From contig JANSYK010000001.1 in assembly GCA_024742485.1 (NCBI GenBank), positions 2,294,001-2,358,000 on the forward strand: DNA of 64,000 bases, in the 5' to 3' direction. The translations under genes and the position numbers were made by a program. The stretch comes from Alphaproteobacteria bacterium (GTDB lineage: Bacteria; Pseudomonadota; Alphaproteobacteria; Rhizobiales; Rhizobiaceae). The first letter of the stretch is position 1. Each line of letters opens with the position of its first letter. The notes beneath the pieces were generated by a model that worked only from the letters and a program-made list of their open reading frames with translations, did no database searches and was not told the DNA's origin. Of this stretch, positions 17,252 through 23,987 are shown piece by piece.

Positions 17252-18433
17252 ATGAAAAACAAGCGCCCGCTGGAAGGACTTGTTGTCCTCGAATTCGCCC
17301 AGTTCCTTGCCGGACCGTTTTGCGGCCTTCGCCTCGCCGATCTTGGTGCCCGCGTGATCAAGATCGAACGCACCGGTGGCGGAGATCTCGGCCGCGGAAT
17401 CTATCTGAGCGAACCCGGTGAGAGTGGGGTCAACACGTTGTTTCAGGCCATCAACCGCAACAAGGAAAGTTTTGCCGCCAACCTGAAGAATCCCGCCGAC
17501 AAGCAGATCGTCAACCGACTGGTCGAAAAGGCGGATGTCGTCATTCAGAATTTTCGTCCGGGCGTCTTCGATCGGCTGGGCTTTTCCTATGAGGCTCTGG
17601 CCGCCACCAATCCCGGGATTGTGTATGCATCCGTGACCGGCTACGGGTCCAAAGGTCCCTGGGTAGGTCTTCCCGGGCAGGACTTGCTGGCTCAGGCGCG
17701 CTCTGGAATCATGTGGCTTAACGGCAGTAGCGGACATCCGCCGCAGCCAGTTGGCCTTGCCCTGGCCGATATGCTCGCCGGGCACAATCTGACCGAGGCG
17801 ATTTTGGCCGCGTTGGTCCAGCGCGGTGTCAGCGGCCACGGTGCAAAGGTCGATACCAGCCTTCTGGAAAGCCTGATGGACTTTCAGTTTGAAGTTCTGA
17901 CCACACATCTGAACGATGGCAGGCAGCAACCGGTTCGCTCAGCCGCTTATGGTGCACACAGCTATCTGCCAGCCCCCTATGGTGTCTATCCGACAGAGGA
18001 CGGATTTATCGCCATCGCCATGACGCCGGTCGATCATCTTATGGGTCTTCTGGAGATGGAGGCGCCGGAAAGATATTCTGACCCCGCGCTCGCCTTTTCG
18101 GACCGGGACGCGATCAATACGCGGATGGCGGAACGGTTCCGAGAGCGCTCGACACAGGCCTGGCTGGATGTTCTGCAACCGCATGATGTCTGGTGCGCGG
18201 AGATCCTCGATTGGGACAGCCTGCTCCAATCGGAAGGCTTCGAGGCGCTGGACATGCTCCAGACCCTCAACCTGCCGGACAATCAATCCGTTCAGACCAC
18301 ACGGGTACCCTTCCGGTTCCACGATGAAACACTGAAATCCGAGCGGCCGGCACCGGAAGTTGGTGAACACAACCGGCAGATCCGGGACGATTTCGGCCTG
18401 TGGACCGCCTCTGACTTACGCAGAACAACCTGA
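17252..18433 (+). CDS. CaiB/BaiF family III CoA-transferase
   Basis: A 393-residue family III CoA-transferase, which moves CoA between a donor thioester and a carboxylic acid through an Asp-bound anhydride. The N-terminal text GLVVLEFAQFLAGPFCGLRLADLGARVIKIE is a split of the family hallmark, FQAINRNKES follows near residue 70, and the catalytic Asp is in GLALADMLAG near residue 173. ATG 17252 is preceded by AGGAGC. It is divergent from the MaoC/ABC operon, sharing the intergenic region, which points to co-regulation. The acid substrate is not known. Confidence 0.9.
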   Translation: MKNKRPLEGLVVLEFAQFLAGPFCGLRLADLGARVIKIERTGGGDLGRGIYLSEPGESGVNTLFQAINRNKESFAANLKNPADKQIVNRLVEKADVVIQNFRPGVFDRLGFSYEALAATNPGIVYASVTGYGSKGPWVGLPGQDLLAQARSGIMWLNGSSGHPPQPVGLALADMLAGHNLTEAILAALVQRGVSGHGAKVDTSLLESLMDFQFEVLTTHLNDGRQQPVRSAAYGAHSYLPAPYGVYPTEDGFIAIAMTPVDHLMGLLEMEAPERYSDPALAFSDRDAINTRMAERFRERSTQAWLDVLQPHDVWCAEILDWDSLLQSEGFEALDMLQTLNLPDNQSVQTTRVPFRFHDETLKSERPAPEVGEHNRQIRDDFGLWTASDLRRTT

Positions 18434-18445
18434 AATTATCGGCCA

Positions 18446-18877
18446 TCACGTCAGTGTGGCATTCACCCGGTCGATCTCGGCCTCATACCACGCGACGGTC
18501 CCCTTCGGATCATCCCGGAACGCGGCCGCAAAGCTGGGCGGCGCCTCGGTGTTCGAATCATGGACGGTTGACCAGACCATCATCTCAAGAAATGCCGGCA
18601 GAAGTGCCCTGGCCTTTGCTGTGGGCAGATAGAACACGCGGCTCTTCTTTCGCCGGTCGGTGTGGCGCGTCAACATGCCTTCGGCCTCCAGATGGGTCAA
18701 ACGCGCCGCCAGTATGTTGGACGAAATGCCCTCTTCGGATGACTGGAATTCGCCATAATAGCGTTTTCCGTGCAGCAGCACGTCACGCAGAATGACGAAG
18801 CACCATTTGTCCGCAAAGATTCCGGCCGCGTAACGCACCGGACATCCGTTCCAACCCTTTAATTCCTTCCGTTTCAT
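18446..18877 (-). CDS. HxlR family transcriptional regulator
   Basis: A 143-residue winged-helix regulator of the HxlR group. Characteristic text: GCPVRYAAGIFADKWCFVILRDVLLHGKRYYGEF, read here as several blocks, with the early cysteine (GCPV) that often senses electrophiles or redox state, then LAARLTHLEAEGMLTR. A carboxy-terminal extension of about 30 residues follows the core. It is transcribed divergently from the VOC and MAPEG genes, and two copies of a 23-bp palindrome occupy the shared promoter, strongly implying that it controls both itself and them. Confidence 0.92.
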   Translation of the reverse strand: MKRKELKGWNGCPVRYAAGIFADKWCFVILRDVLLHGKRYYGEFQSSEEGISSNILAARLTHLEAEGMLTRHTDRRKKSRVFYLPTAKARALLPAFLEMMVWSTVHDSNTEAPPSFAAAFRDDPKGTVAWYEAEIDRVNATLT

Positions 18878-18901
18878 GACGTGCCTATAGCACAGGAATT
18901 T

Positions 18902-18960
18902 TTCACTTGCGATTTAAAAGTGAAATGCGTATGAATATTCACTTGCAAAATAAAAGTGAA
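18902..18960. promoter_or_regulatory. Two 23-bp palindromic operators of the HxlR-type regulator
   Basis: TTCACTTGC, four variable bases, TAAAAGTGAA occurs at 18902-18924 and again at 18938-18960. The arms TTCACTT and AAGTGAA are exact inverted repeats in both, and the two sites are 36 bp apart centre to centre. They fill the 93-nt divergent promoter between the HxlR gene and the VOC gene; the second abuts the VOC ribosome binding site. Duplicate perfect sites are strong evidence for an operator pair, and the adjacent regulator is the natural candidate. Confidence 0.8.
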
Positions 18961-18970
18961 AGGAAATTCC

Positions 18971-19318
18971 ATGGCTTCCCCCTTTGTCTGGTTCGATGTC
19001 ATCGGCAGCGACCGCAGCGCGACCTCGCGGTTTCTGGCCGACACGTTTGGCTGGCAGCAAAATAATATCGGTTCCATGACGCTGCAGGCCGATGGCGACC
19101 ACGGACCGTTCGCCGGCATTTGCGATGCGATGGACAATGTCTCGGGCTGGATTCCCTATGTTGAGGTCGACGACCTCGTGGATGAAGCCCGCAAGGCACA
19201 ATCAAACGGCGCCGTTATTCTGGCTGAGCAACTGGACGGTCCGGCGGGAACCGCAACATTCATCCGTGATCCGGGAGGCTCGGTCATGGCTCTTTGGAAG
19301 CGCGGGGCAGCGGCCTGA
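18971..19318 (+). CDS. VOC family protein (glyoxalase/bleomycin-resistance fold)
   Basis: A 115-residue single-domain VOC protein. It starts with FVWFDVIGSDRSATSRFLAD, the usual beta-alpha opening that pairs with GWIPYVEVDDLVDEARKAQS and the final strand GTATFIRDPGGSVMALWKR. VOC enzymes bind a metal through His/Glu residues, but here the usual first His position is taken by aspartate, so the activity is not predictable. ATG 18971 with AAAGGAA upstream is preferred over an in-frame GTG at 18956 lying inside the operator. It is the first gene after the HxlR-type operators. Confidence 0.85.
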   Translation: MASPFVWFDVIGSDRSATSRFLADTFGWQQNNIGSMTLQADGDHGPFAGICDAMDNVSGWIPYVEVDDLVDEARKAQSNGAVILAEQLDGPAGTATFIRDPGGSVMALWKRGAAA

Positions 19319-19319
19319 G

Positions 19320-19724
19320 ATGACGCTCCACATCACGCTCTATTTTGTCGCGCTCTTCGCCATCATACAGGTGATCATCACCAATCTGGTGGGCGCCGCC
19401 CGGATCAGGAATGAAGTCCATTTCTACGATGAAGGCGACATTGCTTTGCGCCGCAATGTCCGCGCCCACGGCAATTTCACCGAAACGGTCCCAATGACAT
19501 TGCTGGTCATGGCCGGGGCGGAGATATCCGGCACAGCAGGCACGATTCTCTGGGCAGGAGGGATTTGCCTGCTGATCGGCCGCAGCCTGCATTACTGGAT
19601 CATACGACGCCATGGCTGGGGCAATCTGAGGGCCATATCGATGATCCTCACCTTCATCCCGATGGGCGGTTTCGCCATCGCCATTTTCTGGCAACTTGCG
19701 CGAGGTGGGATAGCTGGCGTGTAA
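19320..19724 (+). CDS. MAPEG family membrane protein
   Basis: A 134-residue integral membrane protein with four predicted helices. The motif ALRRNVRAHGNFTETVPMTL (residues about 42-61) is the signature of the MAPEG family, membrane enzymes related to glutathione transferases. It starts one base after the VOC stop and must be cotranscribed. With the upstream VOC protein and the cysteine-bearing HxlR regulator it suggests a small detoxification or electrophile-response unit; that role is inference. Confidence 0.88.
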   Translation: MTLHITLYFVALFAIIQVIITNLVGAARIRNEVHFYDEGDIALRRNVRAHGNFTETVPMTLLVMAGAEISGTAGTILWAGGICLLIGRSLHYWIIRRHGWGNLRAISMILTFIPMGGFAIAIFWQLARGGIAGV

Positions 19725-19774
19725 CGGAAGCTGGTTCAACCCGTCAGACAGATGTTCGATGGGCGCAGACCCTG

Positions 19775-21073
19775 TCAGGAACCGACGGACAGGAGGGAAA
19801 CCAGACTGCGTGCCATGACCTTGGTCGAATCCAGCATGTCGTCGACTCCGACATATTCGTCAGGCTTGTGCGCCAGGTCGAGGATGCCGGGTCCATAGGC
19901 GATGCAGTTGTGCAACCGACCGATCCTGGCGATGTGTTTTTGGTCATAGGTGCCGGGCGAAACCACATATTCTGGCGTAACGCCCATCACCTCCTCAATG
20001 GCGCTGGAAACCGTCTGTACCACCGGCGCATCTTTTTCTGTCATGGTTGGAATGACGCCGTGCATTTCACGAAGATCATAACGAAAATCCTGGCGTCGGG
20101 ATTTGACCGTTTCCAGAACGTCGGCGATTTCCCGCTTCACATCATCGACGTTTTCTTCCAGCAGATACCGCCGGTCGATGATCATCCGGCAACTGTCAGG
20201 CACCGTAGCGGATGGCAGACCGGTAAAATCGTCCGGCAGTTCATACTGCCCGCCATGAATGGAATTGATATTCATGGTCGATTGTTTGGCCCCCTCCGGC
20301 ACGACCGGCATGTCGGTCCGCTTTTCAGCCAGGGCCGGATAGAGCGTATTCTCCATTTCCTGGATGACGGCCCCCATATGTCGGACGGCACAGTCACCCA
20401 GAAACGGCATCGAACCATGGGCAATCTCACCATAGGTTTCGATCTCCGCCCACCAGACCCCACGGTGACCCAGACAGATACGGTCCTTGTTCAGCGGCTC
20501 CGGGATGATCACGTGCTGAACCCGCTCCGGATCAAAAAATCCCATCTCCGCCAGATGTGCGACACCACCCAAACCGCCTGATTCCTCGTCGGCCGTGCCG
20601 GATATCTCGATGGCCCCTGCAAAATCGGGACAGACTTCCAAAAAGGCCTCGGCTGCGATGATTGACGCCGCAAGACCGCCCTTCATGTCGCACGCGCCGC
20701 GACCGTAGATTTTGCCATCTTTCAATTCGCCGCCGAAGGGATCGAACGTCCAGTCCCGTCCGACTTCCACGACATCCGTATGGGAATTGAAATGAACGCA
20801 ATCGCCCTTGTGCCGACCCTCGACACGGGCAACAACATTCCAGCGCGGATACCGATCGCTGTCGCCGACAGCCCCCACAGCGCGGACCATTTCGATTTCA
20901 AAGCCGCTCGCCTTGAGGCGTTTGCCCAGATATTCACAGATTTCAAGGTAGTGATCGCCGGGCGGATTGATCGTCGGGATACGAAGCAAATCCTGGGTCA
21001 GGGCAATCAGATCATCACGCCTGGCATCGATGGCCTCATTGAGCTGGTCGGCGATCTGAACAACCTGATCCAT
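19775..21073 (-). CDS. M20 family metallo-amidohydrolase (ArgE/DapE group)
   Basis: A 432-residue M20 dipeptidase/deacylase. Zinc-ligand motifs are present in order: FNSHTDVVEVG (His) near residue 95, GRGACDMKGGLAA (Asp) near 130, GTADEESGGLGG (Glu-Glu) near 165, and a later SPGTYDQKHI histidine near 385. It is longer than the 375-residue ArgE/DapE and resembles the ArgE/DapE-related group of alphaproteobacteria acting on N-acyl or N-succinyl amino acids. ATG 21073 (MDQVVQIADQ) is chosen; the open frame upstream reads through the shared promoter. Divergent from the PAS-LuxR regulator, likely its target. Confidence 0.85.
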   Translation of the reverse strand: MDQVVQIADQLNEAIDARRDDLIALTQDLLRIPTINPPGDHYLEICEYLGKRLKASGFEIEMVRAVGAVGDSDRYPRWNVVARVEGRHKGDCVHFNSHTDVVEVGRDWTFDPFGGELKDGKIYGRGACDMKGGLAASIIAAEAFLEVCPDFAGAIEISGTADEESGGLGGVAHLAEMGFFDPERVQHVIIPEPLNKDRICLGHRGVWWAEIETYGEIAHGSMPFLGDCAVRHMGAVIQEMENTLYPALAEKRTDMPVVPEGAKQSTMNINSIHGGQYELPDDFTGLPSATVPDSCRMIIDRRYLLEENVDDVKREIADVLETVKSRRQDFRYDLREMHGVIPTMTEKDAPVVQTVSSAIEEVMGVTPEYVVSPGTYDQKHIARIGRLHNCIAYGPGILDLAHKPDEYVGVDDMLDSTKVMARSLVSLLSVGS

Positions 21074-21129
21074 GGCAATTGTCGGCCCGCATAGTGTTGG
21101 AGTATGGGCAAAGCGTATCGCCAATTGTC

Positions 21130-21149
21130 ATACGGTCTCAACACCGTAT
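21130..21149. promoter_or_regulatory. Inverted repeat in the M20 / PAS-LuxR divergent promoter
   Basis: ATACGGT, six bases, ACCGTAT: a 20-bp hyphenated palindrome with exact 7-bp arms, 18 nt before the PAS-LuxR start. Size and symmetry are those of LuxR-family operator boxes, so autoregulation and control of the divergent M20 gene are plausible. Confidence 0.5.
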
Positions 21150-21166
21150 AAATACGATGGAATTCG

Positions 21167-21727
21167 ATGGAACCGGAGCGCGCCTCGCCAATGGATCAGA
21201 TCGCCTTTGAAAATGCACCGATCGGCATCGTGTTGACGGAGCAAAGGGTCATCAAGAGTTGCAACAGGACCTTTGCCGATCTGCTCGGTTATGACAAATC
21301 GGAACTGCTGGGCCAGTCTTTCAGGATGCTCTATGCCACCCATCAGGAGTTTGAGAATATCCGAGACATCGGCCTTGGATCATTGCGTGAAAGCGGCATC
21401 TATTCGGATGAACGCATGATGACCCGCAAGGACGGAACACAGATCTGGTGCCGTTTCCGGGCGCAGACCCTGACACGTGATGCGCCTCTCAATCGCACTG
21501 TCCTGAGCTTTGCCCTGATCTCGGATCAGCCATCGAGCCTCAGCCTGTCGCTGCGTGAACGCCAGGTGGTGACACATCTGAGCAAGGGGCTGACCAGCAA
21601 GGAAATTGCCCGCGTTCTCGACAAGTCGCCGCGCACCATTGAAGATGTGCGCAGCCGTCTGCTGAAAAAATTCAAGATGAAGAACACCACCGAACTGCTT
21701 GCTCATCTGACCCATATCGACAGCTGA
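21167..21727 (+). CDS. PAS domain - LuxR-type HTH transcriptional regulator
   Basis: A 186-residue regulator. Residues about 10-115 form a PAS domain (FENAPIGIVLTEQRVIKSCN, DLLGYDKSELLGQSFRMLY, RKDGTQIWCRFRAQ), and residues about 122-180 form a LuxR/FixJ-type HTH (LSLRERQVVTHLSKGLTSKE, IARVLDKSPRTIEDVRSRLL). There is no receiver domain, so it likely senses a small molecule or redox cue directly through PAS. An in-frame ATG at 21191 is an alternative start. Divergent from the M20 gene with a palindrome between them. Confidence 0.88.
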   Translation: MEPERASPMDQIAFENAPIGIVLTEQRVIKSCNRTFADLLGYDKSELLGQSFRMLYATHQEFENIRDIGLGSLRESGIYSDERMMTRKDGTQIWCRFRAQTLTRDAPLNRTVLSFALISDQPSSLSLSLRERQVVTHLSKGLTSKEIARVLDKSPRTIEDVRSRLLKKFKMKNTTELLAHLTHIDS

Positions 21728-21756
21728 TGGTGTTTCCGCAACTGGATTGAAACCCA

Positions 21757-22290
21757 ATGAGCAAAAAAACGATACAAACCGATCGCCTGACGCTTCGCAG
21801 GCCACGGCCCAGTGACCTTGAACCCTATACGGCCTATTGCCGTGGCGATCGAACAACCTTTGTTGGTGGACCGCACGATGGGGTAGAGGCCTTCAACAAA
21901 CTCTCGGCAATCATCGGCCATTGGCAGTTGCGCGGTTTCGGCCGCTATATCTTTGTTGAAACGGCGACGGAAAGGCCGATCGGCCATGTAGGCGCGCTGC
22001 AGATGGATGCCGACTGGGAACCGGATATGACATGGTCGATCTGGCACGGCGACGATGAAGGAAAGGGATACGCGTTCGAGGCCAGCCGCGCCTATTGCGA
22101 GCATGCCGCACGCGAGCTGCAATTTCCCAAGATGGCCGCCCGGATTGTCCGGCAGAATCATGCATCCATTCGCCTGGCGGAACAACTTGGTGGCGTGCTC
22201 AATTCCCGTTCGCCCGCACCGCCCTGGTTTCCCGACGCGATGACCTATGAGATCGACTTGCAACACTATAACCATACGGTTGCCAGATAA
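21757..22290 (+). CDS. GNAT family N-acetyltransferase
   Basis: A 177-residue acetyltransferase of the RimJ/RimL type. TDRLTLRRPRPSDLEPYTAY is the usual N-terminus; later blocks include ERPIGHVGALQMDADWEPDM, GDDEGKGYAFEASRAYCEHA (acetyl-CoA pyrophosphate loop with G-K-G-Y-A) and the adenine-side motif ARIVRQNHASIRLAEQLGGV. It follows the PAS-LuxR gene by 29 nt and may be in the same transcript. The acceptor, protein or small molecule, is not predictable. Confidence 0.88.
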   Translation: MSKKTIQTDRLTLRRPRPSDLEPYTAYCRGDRTTFVGGPHDGVEAFNKLSAIIGHWQLRGFGRYIFVETATERPIGHVGALQMDADWEPDMTWSIWHGDDEGKGYAFEASRAYCEHAARELQFPKMAARIVRQNHASIRLAEQLGGVLNSRSPAPPWFPDAMTYEIDLQHYNHTVAR

Positions 22291-22331
22291 ATCCGTAACC
22301 TCCCGACAAAGCGGCAAATGAAGGGATCATC

Positions 22332-23378
22332 ATGCCAGTGTTCACGCATCCTGAATTCGACCACCATGAACAGGTTCTTTTTTGCCACGATGCAGCGACC
22401 GGCCTGAAAGGGATCATCGCCATTCACTCGACCGCTCTTGGACCGGCAGCCGGCGGGTGCCGGATGTATCCCTATCCTTCCGTCGAGGACGCGCTGACCG
22501 ATGTTTTGCGCCTTTCAAAAGGCATGAGCTACAAGAACGCCGTTGCCGGGCTGCCGCTGGGCGGCGGAAAATCGGTGATCATCGCCGATCCATCGGGTGC
22601 CGACAAAGCGGATTTGCTGCGGGCCTTTTCACGACATGTTCAGGCGCTTGGCGGCCGCTACTGGGCCGCCATTGATATCGGCGTCAGTCCGCAAGACGCC
22701 AGCATTCTGGCCGAAAACTGCGATTTCATATTTACCCAGGCAGACCATTTCGAGGAAGGCTTCAATCCTTCGTCCTTTACGGCGCTGGGCGGGTTCACCG
22801 GTATTCGCGCTGCAGCAAAACATGTCTGGGATCGCGATGATCTCAGGGGACTGCGCGTTGCCATTCAAGGCCTCGGCTCAACCGGTTCGGACCTGGCGCG
22901 CCGTTTGCACGAAGCCGGGGTGGAACTCGTTGTCGCCGATGTGCGCGAAGAAGCCGTGCAGGATGCAGTCGCCAGATTTGGTGCACAGGCCGTTGAAACA
23001 GACGATATCCACGCACAGGACGTCGATATCTTTGCGCCCTGCGCGATGGGCGCCGTCATCAACGACAAATCCCTGTCGGAAATCAAGGCAAAAGTGATCT
23101 GCGGCGTCGCCAACAATCAGCTGGCCGAGCCCCGTCATGGCACCGCCTTGCAGGCGCGTGGAATCACCTATGTGCCTGATTATGTCGTCAATGCCGGCGG
23201 CATGATGGGTGCCTCCACTGTGATCTTTGCAACGCTTTCGCATGCGGACTCGATCAAGCGCATCGAGAGCCTTTATGAGACGATCCTGTCCCTGCTGGAG
23301 ACGGCCCGCGATACCGGCCGACCGAGCTCAGACGTGGCTGATGACATGGCGGTCGGCAAGATCGCGGCGGCTCGATAG
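22332..23378 (+). CDS. Glu/Leu/Phe/Val dehydrogenase (leucine dehydrogenase-like)
   Basis: A 348-residue amino-acid dehydrogenase interconverting a branched or aromatic amino acid with its 2-oxo acid using NAD. The catalytic region is LGPAAGGCRMYPYPSVEDAL and KNAVAGLPLGGGKSVI, with the substrate-binding lysine near residue 80; the Rossmann motif GLGSTGSDLARRLHEAGVEL begins near residue 178. The size and text fit leucine/phenylalanine dehydrogenases rather than the hexameric glutamate enzymes. It follows the GNAT gene by 41 nt. With the M20 deacylase it points to amino-acid utilisation under the PAS-LuxR regulator, an inference. Confidence 0.9.
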   Translation: MPVFTHPEFDHHEQVLFCHDAATGLKGIIAIHSTALGPAAGGCRMYPYPSVEDALTDVLRLSKGMSYKNAVAGLPLGGGKSVIIADPSGADKADLLRAFSRHVQALGGRYWAAIDIGVSPQDASILAENCDFIFTQADHFEEGFNPSSFTALGGFTGIRAAAKHVWDRDDLRGLRVAIQGLGSTGSDLARRLHEAGVELVVADVREEAVQDAVARFGAQAVETDDIHAQDVDIFAPCAMGAVINDKSLSEIKAKVICGVANNQLAEPRHGTALQARGITYVPDYVVNAGGMMGASTVIFATLSHADSIKRIESLYETILSLLETARDTGRPSSDVADDMAVGKIAAAR

Positions 23379-23604
23379 TTCTGGTTCCGGATCCGGTCAC
23401 CAGCCCTTGCCGACAGGCGTTCATGTTCACGTGAGCGGCCCCATTAGGGTCTTGTTAACCATTGAAGCGCAGACTGATTCTGTAAGGTGTTTCGGAGTGA
23501 ACGTATGAACCGTCAAAGGTGTGGTTCAGCTTTCCAGTGCGTCTGACACAAGTGCATTCAATTTCTCCCGTCGGACATGCTTTAGAGCTGCGAATGGAGA
23601 GAAC

Positions 23605-23931
23605 ATGCGCATTTTCAATCAAAAAACAGTGGCAAGAACACTTGGTATCGCTCTGGGTTCGGCCCTGCTTGCATTCACCACTCAGGGGCAGGCTGCTGCG
23701 ATGCAGTGTGGTGATCGCACTGCCCTGCTCAAAGTGCTGAACGAAAAATACAAGGAACAGCCGAGGGCGCTGGGCCTGTCATCAACAGGCAAGGCGATGT
23801 TCGAGGTCTACACGTCGAAGACCGGCACATGGACCATCATCATGACCACCACCAGCGGCGTTACCTGCATTATGGCCGCCGGCCATTCGTGGGAAGAAGC
23901 CATCCAGATTGCGGAGGCCCCGCAGGTCTGA
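23605..23931 (+). CDS. Small secreted hypothetical protein
   Basis: A 108-residue protein with an N-terminal signal peptide (NQKTVARTLGIALGSALLAF, cleavage near AQA at about residue 31). The mature part has two cysteines, MQCGDRT and VTCIMAAGHSWEE, that could form a disulfide in the periplasm. Similar small exported proteins occur in rhizobia without a known role. ATG 23605 with GGAGAG upstream is preferred over an in-frame start 84 nt earlier, because it places the signal peptide at the N-terminus. It is separated from the dehydrogenase by 226 nt and likely has its own promoter. Confidence 0.75.
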   Translation: MRIFNQKTVARTLGIALGSALLAFTTQGQAAAMQCGDRTALLKVLNEKYKEQPRALGLSSTGKAMFEVYTSKTGTWTIIMTTTSGVTCIMAAGHSWEEAIQIAEAPQV

Positions 23932-23987
23932 TTTCGGTCCAGCAGATGTCGGCAAGGACCTGCTGTCCAAAGACAACCGTGGTGCGT

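Noticed and set aside
23449-23464. TTAACCATT, a half CtrA box, before the small secreted protein gene
   Set aside because: Only one half-site; there is no second TTAA at the right spacing.
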